DNA of 11,525 nucleotides from JBMYXZ01 sp049608925 (GCA_049608925.1 JBMYXZ010000042.1:1-11525), one strand, 5' to 3'. Shown: positions 1 to 6,819, numbered from the stretch's first letter. The notes: generated by a model from the sequence alone, not told the origin. A program made the numbers and translations.

Positions 1-1
1 A

Positions 2-127
2 TCTGAAAATGAAGCAAGAAAAACAGCAACCAGTGCAATTAGGAATATTGGGGTCTTCGAAAAAGATAATAACATACCAAAAACTCAATTAATTAAAATG
101 GAACTTAAAGATATTAGAATAATTTAA
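2..127 (+). CDS. Possible C-terminal tail of an unidentified protein
   Basis: A reading frame is open from the left edge to a TAA at 125-127 and would give the last 41 residues of a protein ending in KMELKDIRII. The peptide is polar and lysine-rich, and I recognise no motif in it. A second plus-strand frame is also open from position 3 to a stop at 90-92, so the openness may simply reflect AT-rich non-coding DNA. Base composition here is clearly more AT-rich than in the genes from erpA onward. I see nothing that settles whether this is a real gene end. Confidence 0.2.
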   Translation, partial: SENEARKTATSAIRNIGVFEKDNNIPKTQLIKMELKDIRII

Positions 128-223
128 ATTGTCAATCTCTAAATCAGTATTTACCCAGTTGTTAAGGAGCATAGGTGTCCGGAATAATTTTATGCTGGAT
201 GGAAGAGCCTGCTGTTTTAGGAC

Positions 224-265
224 TTTCTCCCACACTCAGTGATTTGTTCACGGAGTGTGGGGAAA
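224..265. other. Strong stem-loop inside the inverted-repeat element
   Basis: CCCACACTC (229-237) pairs exactly with GAGTGTGGG (253-261). Inside, after one A/G mismatch, GTGA (239-242) pairs with TCAC (248-251) around a 5-nt loop, and TTT/AAA can extend the base. Neither strand has a T-run after the stem, so it does not look like an intrinsic terminator. It could be part of a structured RNA or a protein-recognition hairpin of the element; the function is unknown. Confidence 0.55.
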
Positions 266-311
266 TGGTGTTTGAATGTTCTATTTGACCCAGATTTTTC
301 CAGCTGAATAT

Positions 312-325
312 TGTGTTTAAACACA
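312..325. repeat. Perfect 14-bp palindrome TGTGTTTAAACACA
   Basis: The 14 bases are identical on both strands with no spacer, which makes this a candidate dimeric protein-binding site. It lies inside the inverted-repeat element, between the strong stem-loop and the AT-rich hairpin. No gene nearby obviously uses it. Confidence 0.4.
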
Positions 326-328
326 GTT

Positions 329-361
329 AAAATATACTCGAACCATTAATGAGTATACTTT
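329..361 (-). terminator. Candidate terminator downstream of erpA
   Basis: On the minus strand, AAAGTATACTC (361-351) and GAGTATATTTT (339-329) form an 11-bp stem with one G-T pair around an 11-nt loop, ending in a T-rich tract. It starts 41 nt after the erpA stop codon. The stem is AT-rich, so its strength as a Rho-independent terminator is uncertain. If real, it is supplied by the inverted-repeat element. Confidence 0.35.
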
Positions 362-401
362 AAAAGCCCATAAGCATAATTTATTCCGGACACTTATGAT
401 A

Positions 402-728
402 TTAAATAGAAAACGAGCTTCCACAGCCGCAAGAAGAGGACGCATTGGGATTTTTGATCACAAAAGCTGCCCCGATAAGTTCTTCTTCAAAGTCAACTTC
501 AGAACCTTTCACGAACTCAAGCGACATAGGGTCGATAATCAGGCTGGCACCATAGTCTTCAAAGACCAGGTCATCTTCTTTCAGCTCGCTGTCTAGCTTG
601 AAGTTATACTGAAACCCTCCACAGCCACCACTGTCGATGATAACGCGCAAATAATCGCCCTTGCCTTCGGCTTTCAGCTCGACAAGACGCTTGGCTGCAG
701 ACTCTGTTAATCGCAGTTCTTCACTCAT
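402..728 (-). CDS. erpA: Iron-sulfur cluster insertion protein ErpA (A-type carrier)
   Basis: This is a 108-residue A-type (HesB/IscA) carrier, a small cytosolic protein that receives Fe-S clusters from the assembly scaffold and passes them to apo-enzymes. The three cluster ligands of the family are present: Cys36 in SGGCGGFQYNF, and Cys100 and Cys102 in SCGCGSSFSI at the extreme C-terminus. The segments IIDPMSLEFVKG and NPNAxSSCGCGSSFSI match the ErpA branch better than IscA or SufA. I start at the ATG at 728 (MSEELRLTESA), which gives the normal family length. An upstream in-frame ATG at 770 would add 14 atypical residues and overlap the argS leader. The SD match is weak (AAGGA about 13 nt upstream). 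The gene is divergent from argS, and an inverted-repeat element begins right after its stop. Confidence 0.93.
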   Translation of the reverse strand: MSEELRLTESAAKRLVELKAEGKGDYLRVIIDSGGCGGFQYNFKLDSELKEDDLVFEDYGASLIIDPMSLEFVKGSEVDFEEELIGAAFVIKNPNASSSCGCGSSFSI

Positions 729-805
729 AGACTTTACATAATCCTTAAAAAACGCGTATGGTAAGGCCATACTTATATATTAATTTACACTATTTGGTTA
801 AAAAA
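729..805. promoter_or_regulatory. Divergent erpA/argS intergenic region with promoter-like boxes
   Basis: The 77-bp gap must hold both start regions. On the plus strand, TTTACA (733-738) followed after 18 bp by TATGGT (757-762) is a moderate sigma70-type match for argS. An inverted repeat GTATGG-taagg-CCATAC (756-772) overlaps this -10 box and could be an operator or a weak hairpin. AT-rich sequence at 775-783 (TATATATTA) could serve transcription towards erpA, but I find no convincing -35 for it. All boxes are read by eye. Confidence 0.3.
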
Positions 806-2536
806 ATGAACATTTTTGCGGTTTTTAAGCGCCACATTGACAAAATTTTACAGGATCTGGTTGCAGAATCTGCATTACCTGACGGTATGGACACGTCCAA
901 AATTGCGGTTGAGCCGCCACGCGATGCCTCGCATGGTGATATTTCTACTAATGCTGCAATGGTTTTGTCAAAGGCAGCCAAGATGGCGCCAAGAGATATT
1001 GCGGCTCTTATAACAGATAAGCTTCACAAGCTAGATGATGTCAGCAACTGCAGCATTGCCGGCCCAGGCTTTATTAACATAACTGTGCAGCCAGTTTTGT
1101 GGTCAAACATCCTGCAAGACATTCTGCAACAAGGCACATCCTTTGGTGACAGTACCCTAGGTAAAGACCAGAACGTAAATGTTGAATACGTATCTGTGAA
1201 TCCAACAGGTCCTATGCACATTGGTCACAGCCGCGTTGCTATCGTTGGTGACGTCGTAGCGTCACTACTGCAAAAAGCGGGCTACACAGTCACGAAAGAG
1301 TTTTATATCAATGATGCCGGCGGACAAGCCGATCAGTTGGCACGCTCGCTATATGGCAGATATTGCCAGGAATTGGGGCAAGCAGATGCCGAGCTGGGGG
1401 AATATCCGGCTGACTACCTAATTGCGCCAGCCAAGAAATTAGCTGAGCGCGATGGCGATAAATGGCTGGGCAAAGATATTTCTGAATGGATGGATCCTGT
1501 GCGCAGCTTTGCCATCGATGAGATGATGGACATGATCAGGCAAGATCTGGATATCATCGGTATTCATCACGATGTATTTGCTTCAGAGAAAGCCATTATA
1601 GAAAGTGGTGGCATTGAAACAGCCTTTAAAATCCTGAATGATAAGGGTCTTATTTACCAGGGCACTTTGCCAAAGCCCAAAGGCATCGAAGTAGATGATT
1701 GGGAGCCCCGCGAACTAACTTTATTCCGCACAACAGAATTTGGTGATGACTCTGACCGCCCGCTTAAAAAGTCTGATGGATCTTGGACATATGTTACGGG
1801 TGATATTGCCTATCATAATGATAAAATCAAGCGTGGATTCAACCGCATCGTAAACGTTTGGGGCTCGGATCACGTAGGCTATGTCAAGCGTATGGCGGCG
1901 GCTACCAATGCCTTAAGCGACGGAAGAGTCAGCATGGAAGCAATCTTGTGCAACATGGTCCACTTTATGGACAATGGTGTTGCCGTAAAAATGTCCAAGC
2001 GCGCGGGTACTTTTGTGACCATGGCGGATGTGATAGATCGCGTCGGTCGTGACGTTGTCAGGTTTATTATGTTAACCCGCAAGAATGATATTCCTCTGGA
2101 ATTTGACTTTGCTAAAGTGGTTGAACAGTCAAAGGACAACCCTGTGTATTATGTGCAGTATGCCCACGCCAGGTCCTGTTCGATCCGCAGACACGTTGAA
2201 GAGACCTTCCCAGGGGCTAGGGTGGACCAAGCAGATCTATCCCTCTTGACCCGTGAAGAAGACATCGCCATGATGAAGACGCTTGCTCAATGGCCCAGGC
2301 AAGTTGAAGTTGCAGCGCAGGCTGAAGAGCCACACAGAATTGCGTTCTTCTTGTACGAAGTTGCGTCACAATTTCATGCACTTTGGACAAAAGGAAAGGG
2401 TGAAGCCGAGCTAAGATTTGTGTATCCTAATGATAAAGAATTAACGCTGGCTAAGCTGGCATTGGTTCAAGCCGTTGCAACTGTTATCGCATCTGGCTTG
2501 GATGTAATGGGTGTAACCCCCGCGGAGGAAATGTAA
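806..2536 (+). CDS. argS: Arginine-tRNA ligase (class I)
   Basis: This 577-residue enzyme charges tRNA-Arg with arginine using ATP, in the cytosol, and is essential for translation. The class I signatures are clear: the HIGH motif in NPTGPMHIGHSR (about residues 132-143) and KMSKR at 395-399. The N-terminal ~100 residues match the Arg-tRNA synthetase additional domain that contacts the tRNA elbow. The DALR anticodon-binding domain follows from about residue 450, introduced by NPVYYVQYAHAR, and the protein ends in GLDVMGVTPAEEM. I start at the ATG at 806 (MNIFAVFKRHID), as in family members; the ATG at 758 adds a non-homologous leader overlapping the divergent promoter region. No good SD precedes 806. 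The stop is 1 bp before the SPOR gene, so the two are probably cotranscribed. Confidence 0.96.
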   Translation: MNIFAVFKRHIDKILQDLVAESALPDGMDTSKIAVEPPRDASHGDISTNAAMVLSKAAKMAPRDIAALITDKLHKLDDVSNCSIAGPGFINITVQPVLWSNILQDILQQGTSFGDSTLGKDQNVNVEYVSVNPTGPMHIGHSRVAIVGDVVASLLQKAGYTVTKEFYINDAGGQADQLARSLYGRYCQELGQADAELGEYPADYLIAPAKKLAERDGDKWLGKDISEWMDPVRSFAIDEMMDMIRQDLDIIGIHHDVFASEKAIIESGGIETAFKILNDKGLIYQGTLPKPKGIEVDDWEPRELTLFRTTEFGDDSDRPLKKSDGSWTYVTGDIAYHNDKIKRGFNRIVNVWGSDHVGYVKRMAAATNALSDGRVSMEAILCNMVHFMDNGVAVKMSKRAGTFVTMADVIDRVGRDVVRFIMLTRKNDIPLEFDFAKVVEQSKDNPVYYVQYAHARSCSIRRHVEETFPGARVDQADLSLLTREEDIAMMKTLAQWPRQVEVAAQAEEPHRIAFFLYEVASQFHALWTKGKGEAELRFVYPNDKELTLAKLALVQAVATVIASGLDVMGVTPAEEM

Positions 2537-2537
2537 A

Positions 2538-3521
2538 ATGACACAAGACCAATGGAATTTTGACGAGCCGTTGCCACCACAACAGCAGCAGCAGCAAAGA
2601 AAGTCATCTTTATTTGAATCTCCAAAGACATATGCTTTTATCTTGTTGATTGCGATCGCAACAGGTGGAGGTGCTTGGTACTTTCTGACTGATGATGAAG
2701 CGGATCAAGGACAAGAAATCCCACTATTAATGGCTGATTCTTCCCCGATAAAGACGCGTCCAGAGAATGCCGGTGAAGCCGATGTACCCCATCAAGACAA
2801 AGAGGTCTATAATAGGCTAGCGCCCACGCACCAGCCAAAGCAACTTGAACAGCTTCTTCCAGCTGAGGAAGAGCCCATTATGTTGCTAGACGAAGATGAT
2901 GACGAAGATGAAGATGACTTCCCATCAACATATGCTAATGAGCGTACAGACACACAAGATGCTCATCATTCGATCATTTTAACAGATGAAGAGTTCAAAC
3001 CTGTTGATCCCAAAACAGGCCAAGCATCTATAAGGAACGCTCAAAAAGCTACACCTAAAACACCCGTAAAGGAAGAAGTGCCGGTGGCTACTAAGGTAGA
3101 AGAAGCTAAGGCTGAAAAGACTGTTGAAAAAGCTGTAGCCAAGATTGAGAAAGCTGCTAAACCAAAAGAGACCGTTAAGGCAGCCGCGCAAAAGGCAGAA
3201 CCAAAGGCAAGCCCTGCTCCGGAAACTAGAATGACAGCCACGACCAAGCCAAATGTAGTAAAGCGTAATAAGCTGCAGCATGGATACCGAGTGCAGGTCG
3301 CTTCTCTACCATCTAAAGCAAAAGCAGAGCAAGAATGGGCTCGGATATTCCGCGCACATCCTGGCGAGTTTGGTAAGATGAGCCCTAGCTATCAACGTGT
3401 TGATCTTGGCAAGAAAAAAGGGACGTACTATCGTGTGCAACTAGGTGATTTCAAAAGCCGTGCAGACGCCAAAAAGTTCTGTGATGGCCTAAGCACCAGC
3501 TGCATTGTGGTTAAGTTTTAA
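2538..3521 (+). CDS. Single-pass SPOR-domain cell-envelope protein
   Basis: A 327-residue protein with a cytosolic N-terminus (1-31) holding six glutamines encoded by a CAG-rich run, one membrane helix (about 32-50), and a long disordered linker. The linker contains an acidic patch (DEDDDEDEDD, 118-127) and a Lys/Ala/Glu-rich stretch (165-235). A C-terminal SPOR domain spans about 247-327 (YRVQVASLPSK, YYRVQLGDFKSRADAKKFC). SPOR domains bind glycan strands stripped of stem peptides and often recruit proteins to the division septum, so a periplasmic role in division or cell-wall remodelling is likely; this is inferred from the family. A good SD (GGAGG, 2524-2528) sits inside the end of argS, 9 nt before the ATG. 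A SPOR gene directly after argS is familiar in alphaproteobacteria. The 3' end overlaps the convergent TRAP gene by 11 bp. Confidence 0.85.
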   Translation: MTQDQWNFDEPLPPQQQQQQRKSSLFESPKTYAFILLIAIATGGGAWYFLTDDEADQGQEIPLLMADSSPIKTRPENAGEADVPHQDKEVYNRLAPTHQPKQLEQLLPAEEEPIMLLDEDDDEDEDDFPSTYANERTDTQDAHHSIILTDEEFKPVDPKTGQASIRNAQKATPKTPVKEEVPVATKVEEAKAEKTVEKAVAKIEKAAKPKETVKAAAQKAEPKASPAPETRMTATTKPNVVKRNKLQHGYRVQVASLPSKAKAEQEWARIFRAHPGEFGKMSPSYQRVDLGKKKGTYYRVQLGDFKSRADAKKFCDGLSTSCIVVKF

Positions 3522-5475
3522 TTTTTTGCCACAACTGTGAAACCAATACAGGCGCCAAGAGACCAAGCCCCACAATGGTTAAGGTAAAGCTTGGCGCCAT
3601 AAACGTTATCGCAGACAAACCTGCTAGAACTCTCTGAAACTTTGAAAGCGGGCTAACTAAATATCCGCTCAATGCAATGCTAAGGGCTATTACACCAAAA
3701 GCACAACTGATTGTTGTTGCGATCATTGCAGACATACTGAAATCATTCACAATAATCAGCATCGATGGCGAGTATACAAAAACAAAAGGCACCAGTGCTT
3801 TGGCTGCAGCGAGCTTAAAGGCCGTATTCCCCGTTGGGAAGGGGTTCGCACCGGCTATACCAGCACCAGCATATGCTGCCAGCGCTACAGGGGGTGTAAT
3901 GTCTGCCAGCACGCCATAATAAAAGACGAAAAAGTGTGCTACCAGCGGCTCAATCCCTAGCAAGCCCAGCGCTGGAGCTGCAATAGACACCAAGATAATG
4001 TAGGTTGCGGTTGTTGGAATGCCTGCCCCTAGAACGACGCAGCATATTGCCGTTAGCACCAGCGTGATAAACAAGGTTAAAGCATTTGCTTCCAACCATC
4101 CTGCTGGTAAAATACTGGAAATAAATTCGGAAAACTGGGCAGAGGTCTGGGTGATTAGATATGCAGCCTTAAATCCCATACCCGTTTGGGTGATCACACC
4201 GATGATGATTCCCACAGCTGCTGCGGCGGCTCCTACAGAAAGAGCATACTTAGACCCTAGTTGCAGGGCCTCTAATATTTCATGAACCGTCATCTTCTTC
4301 ATCAAGCCCATGACAATACATACATTAATACCCCAGAAAGCGGCGTAAAACGGGCTGTAGTCCATCAACAAGATTGTAATCAGCGTGCCAATGGGAATTA
4401 CAGCCTCCCAATCTTGTTTCAATACGTCCATAAAGCTGGGGATATCTTCGTCAGGAAGTCCGTGTAGTCCTAAGCGCTTTGATTCGAAATGCACCATCGA
4501 GAACACACCAATATAGTGCATCGCAGCTGGTATACAGGCGGCTAGGATAATATCGCGGTACGGAAGCTCTAGAAACTCGATCATGATAAAAGCTGCTGCA
4601 CCCATGATTGGAGGGGTAATCTGGCCACCCGTGCTGGCTGTTGCTTCTACCGCTGCAGCATAGTACCCAGGAAAGCCTGATTTCTTCATGGCAGGTATCG
4701 TAAGCGAGCCCGTAGTCACTGTATTCGCAATAGAAGAGCCCGAGATCATACCAAAAAGAGCTGACGAGAAAATGCTGACTTTCGCAGTACCACCCGCGAA
4801 TCGTCCCGCTACAACCATCGCTAGGTTGATAAATAAGCGCCCTGCCCCAATGTGGTTTGCCAGCACGCCAAATAAAACGAAATGAAAGACATAAGTTGCT
4901 ACGACCCCCACTGGAATGCCATAGATACCTTGGCTGGTTAGGTAAAGGTGGTTTACCAGGCCAGACCAACTAGATCCAGGATGTTTCAATAGCCCAGGCG
5001 TATATTGTCCATATAAAGCATAGAGGATGAATACCAGCACTATGCAGGGTAACATTGGCCCCATGGATCTGCGTGTGGCTTCAATGACGCCTATAACCAT
5101 GATAGAGCCCATAACAACATCCATGGTATTGGGATTGCCAATGCGAAAGGCTAAATCATCAAAGACATAGGGCATGTATAGTGCACCGACTGCGATTAGC
5201 AGCGCAGCGACCCAGTCTAGTATTGGGATATTACAGGAACGTCCAAATTTCAGGAAATTTGTTGTCTGCGGGAAAACTAGGAATATCAGCCCCAGCACAA
5301 ATGCCAAGTGAATGCCGCGGTGCATCACTTCTCGTAACAAGCCAAACCCTGCGGTGTAATAATGAAAAACTGCCAGAGCTACCAGCAATCCAGCTACAAG
5401 ATGATGCGCTGGAGGCAAGATCTTTCTAAACTGGAGTTCTCGATCATATTTCTCAACGAGATCAAAGTTTGACAT
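3511..5475 (-). CDS. TRAP transporter fused 4TM/12TM permease (TAXI type)
   Basis: A 654-residue integral membrane protein matching the fused DctQ-DctM permeases that work with TAXI-type binding proteins. The N-terminal ~160 residues form the small-subunit-like 4TM part. The rest is DctM-like, with GMISGSSIANTVTTG (242-256), EATASTGGQITPPIMGA (277-293), GAGIPTTATY (483-492) and GVLADITPPVALAAYAGAG (521-539). The duplicated TxPP/GSS motifs are the hairpin regions that bind substrate and Na+ in TRAP permeases. The substrate is typically an organic acid brought by a periplasmic protein, but none is encoded in this window, so the substrate is unknown. The start ATG at 5475 has AGGGA a few bases upstream. 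It lies 36 bp downstream of the MFS gene on the same strand, probably in one operon. Its end overlaps the SPOR gene by 11 bp. Confidence 0.9.
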   Translation of the reverse strand: MSNFDLVEKYDRELQFRKILPPAHHLVAGLLVALAVFHYYTAGFGLLREVMHRGIHLAFVLGLIFLVFPQTTNFLKFGRSCNIPILDWVAALLIAVGALYMPYVFDDLAFRIGNPNTMDVVMGSIMVIGVIEATRRSMGPMLPCIVLVFILYALYGQYTPGLLKHPGSSWSGLVNHLYLTSQGIYGIPVGVVATYVFHFVLFGVLANHIGAGRLFINLAMVVAGRFAGGTAKVSIFSSALFGMISGSSIANTVTTGSLTIPAMKKSGFPGYYAAAVEATASTGGQITPPIMGAAAFIMIEFLELPYRDIILAACIPAAMHYIGVFSMVHFESKRLGLHGLPDEDIPSFMDVLKQDWEAVIPIGTLITILLMDYSPFYAAFWGINVCIVMGLMKKMTVHEILEALQLGSKYALSVGAAAAAVGIIIGVITQTGMGFKAAYLITQTSAQFSEFISSILPAGWLEANALTLFITLVLTAICCVVLGAGIPTTATYIILVSIAAPALGLLGIEPLVAHFFVFYYGVLADITPPVALAAYAGAGIAGANPFPTGNTAFKLAAAKALVPFVFVYSPSMLIIVNDFSMSAMIATTISCAFGVIALSIALSGYLVSPLSKFQRVLAGLSAITFMAPSFTLTIVGLGLLAPVLVSQLWQKIKT

Positions 5476-5511
5476 AGCATCCCTGAATTATTTTTTGCCA
5501 TTATAGCATAA

Positions 5512-6687
5512 TTAGGCAGCCTTTGTTCCGAAGATATTCAGGCCCAGGCACACAGCGTGTACTAAGCACATGAATATGGCAAAAGGTAGTAAAGAAAAAT
5601 CATCCAAGAAGCCAGCAACCAACGCCCCTAAGCCACAGAACAGCGTCATGATTGTTGCATTTAAGGAGGATGCAACCCCTTTATGCTGATCGAAGATCCC
5701 CAGCGCTTTTGTTGCTGAGGGTGGATACAGAACGCCGTAGGCAAGCAAATGAATACATGCCACTGTCATAATCGCCGGTATGCTAAGGGGGGCTATATAG
5801 TGCACGACAACTAAGCCTAAAGATCCTATGGTACTTACAATCAATCCCAACAATATCGTCTTTTCCATCCCGATTAAGCCAAAGACATATCTAGATAGGT
5901 ATGAGCCCGCACCCCACACTAGGATCAACACGGCATTATACCAACCAAACACATCAGGTGTCATTTTGATGACTTCAATGAAATAAAATGGGAAGATTGT
6001 CAGCATGCAAAACCATACGCCATATAATAGCTGCGGCGGCATGGCATATGACAAAAACTGCAGATTTGTCCCAACGTGGAGATAATCTTGCAGCGTTTGC
6101 TTCAAGGTTTTAGAAGACTCTTGAACTTGAATGGCGGGCTTGAAGTATTTCCAGGTCATAAACAGCGTAATGGCAGATAGTAAGGTCACAGCATGGAAGT
6201 TGTAGCGCCAGCCCAGCGTTACATCGATGTATCCCCCTAACACCGGTGCAAAGCCTGGAACCAGCGTTGCGGCCAGACCAAAGATACCAATAAATTTGGC
6301 GGTTGTTTCGCTGTCAAACATCTCGCGCACAATGGCGTAGACTAGAACAATAAACGTCCCACGGCTAAGGCCTTGGAGGAATCTAACCACCTGCATGAAT
6401 TCAATATTAGGAGATAAAGATAGCAACAGACTGGTGAAAGCAAAAAAGATAACAGCCCATAGCATCACTGATCTGTAGCCAAAACGCGCGATAATACCGC
6501 CCGTGATTATTGCCGTTACAACCGAGCCCGCAAAAAAGGTGGAGACTGTCAGCTGGGCCATATCTTCTGAGCACTTCAAAGCATCTGACATGCTAGGCAA
6601 GCTAGGCAGATAGATATCGGTAGCTACCAACGAAACAGCTGTTATAAAAAGCAAGAGAAATGGAACTATTCCATAACTGAAGAGCAT
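5512..6687 (-). CDS. MFS transporter of the Bcr/CflA (DHA1) drug-efflux group
   Basis: A 391-residue, 12-helix major facilitator protein of the inner membrane. TDIYLPSLPSM (23-33) in the first helix is the hallmark of the Bcr/CflA group. RFLQGLSRG (102-110) is the helix-4 motif, and LVPGFAPVLGGYI (142-154) is the antiporter motif C in helix 5, which points to H+-driven efflux. The loop 2-3 motif A is degenerate: IIARFGYR (65-72) lacks the usual acidic residue of DRxGRR. Known family members export bicyclomycin, chloramphenicol or sulfonamides, or natural metabolites; the substrate here cannot be told. I choose the ATG at 6687 because a perfect AGGAGG lies 5 nt upstream; the in-frame GTG at 6693 lies within that SD. 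It is divergent from the DAACS gene, with TRAP downstream. Confidence 0.85.
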   Translation of the reverse strand: MLFSYGIVPFLLLFITAVSLVATDIYLPSLPSMSDALKCSEDMAQLTVSTFFAGSVVTAIITGGIIARFGYRSVMLWAVIFFAFTSLLLSLSPNIEFMQVVRFLQGLSRGTFIVLVYAIVREMFDSETTAKFIGIFGLAATLVPGFAPVLGGYIDVTLGWRYNFHAVTLLSAITLFMTWKYFKPAIQVQESSKTLKQTLQDYLHVGTNLQFLSYAMPPQLLYGVWFCMLTIFPFYFIEVIKMTPDVFGWYNAVLILVWGAGSYLSRYVFGLIGMEKTILLGLIVSTIGSLGLVVVHYIAPLSIPAIMTVACIHLLAYGVLYPPSATKALGIFDQHKGVASSLNATIMTLFCGLGALVAGFLDDFSLLPFAIFMCLVHAVCLGLNIFGTKAA

Positions 6688-6692
6688 AAACA

Positions 6693-6698
6693 CCTCCT
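6693..6698 (-). promoter_or_regulatory. AGGAGG ribosome-binding site deciding the MFS start
   Basis: On the minus strand AGGAGG is followed by a 5-nt spacer (TGTTT) and then ATG at 6687. An in-frame GTG at 6693-6691 begins within this SD, so it cannot use it and is rejected as the start. This is the strongest SD in the window. Confidence 0.75.
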
Positions 6699-6733
6699 AG
6701 ACGCGACTTTATACACTATTTAGCTGGATATTT

Positions 6734-6778
6734 CATAGAAAATCACTATATATTTTCTATGGTTGACCCTTTCAACCA
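6734..6778. promoter_or_regulatory. Tandem inverted repeats in the MFS/DAACS divergent region (candidate operators)
   Basis: Two abutting inverted repeats lie in the middle of the 132-bp divergent gap. CATAGAAAAT (6734-6743) pairs exactly with ATTTTCTATG (6752-6761) across an 8-bp AT spacer. TGGTTGA (6760-6766) pairs exactly with TCAACCA (6772-6778) across 5 bp. They cover the best promoter boxes for both directions, so they look like operator sites for a dimeric regulator controlling both transporter arms. No regulator gene is in the window. Confidence 0.5.
6747..6775 (-). promoter_or_regulatory. Candidate sigma70 promoter for the MFS-TRAP operon
   Basis: On the minus strand TTGAAA (6775-6770) and TATATA (6752-6747) are separated by exactly 17 bp, a close consensus match. 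The -10 falls in the spacer of the first inverted repeat and the -35 in an arm of the second. The transcript would start roughly 55 nt before the ATG at 6687. Confidence 0.5.
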
Positions 6779-6792
6779 ACGTAGGGTATTTA
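6763..6792 (+). promoter_or_regulatory. Weak candidate promoter for the DAACS-methyltransferase arm
   Basis: TTGACC (6763-6768) is a good -35, in the left arm of the second inverted repeat and 1 bp from the opposite-facing -35. The -10 is poor: TATTTA (6787-6792) at 18 bp. A consensus TTGACA at 6798-6803 is too close to the ATG at 6820 to act as the -35 of this gene. Confidence 0.3.
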
Positions 6793-6819
6793 ACATTTTG
6801 ACAACATTGAGACAAGCAC

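Larger units (their letters stand above)
170..398. repeat. Inverted-repeat (MITE-like) element, ~229 bp
   Basis: The ends are near-perfect inverted repeats: 170-196 reads CATAGGTGTCCGGAATAA and continues to TTTTATGCT, and 373-398 read on the opposite strand is CATAAGTGTCCGGAATAA continuing to ATTATGCT. They differ by about two substitutions and one base of length. No transposase frame fits inside. The core starts with TG and ends with CA (176-392). Both arms are also bordered by TA dinucleotides (172-173 and 395-396), compatible with a TA target duplication, but CATA/TATG is itself palindromic so the outer boundary is ambiguous. The interior has further palindromes. The right end lies 3 bp from the erpA stop codon. 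Family assignment is not possible from this copy alone; it could be a non-autonomous IS derivative or a chromosomal palindromic repeat. Confidence 0.6.

Noticed and set aside
396..596. Plus-strand frame of 66 codons opposite erpA
   Set aside because: It lies wholly antisense to the well-supported erpA gene, has no SD, and its sequence resembles no protein I know; it is a shadow frame.
3505..3534. TTGTGG/CCACAA inverted repeat around the SPOR/TRAP stops as a bidirectional terminator
   Set aside because: The T-run lies in the 18-nt loop rather than after the stem, and the stem is only 6 bp, so it is not a credible intrinsic terminator.
4451..4969. 172-codon minus-strand frame inside the TRAP gene
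   Set aside because: It is an alternative frame of the TRAP permease with unlikely composition (rich in Trp, Cys, Arg). The permease motifs are all in the other frame.
6798..6803. Consensus TTGACA as -35 of the DAACS gene
   Set aside because: With a normal 17-bp spacer the -10 would fall inside the coding sequence that starts at 6820. No matching -10 was seen.
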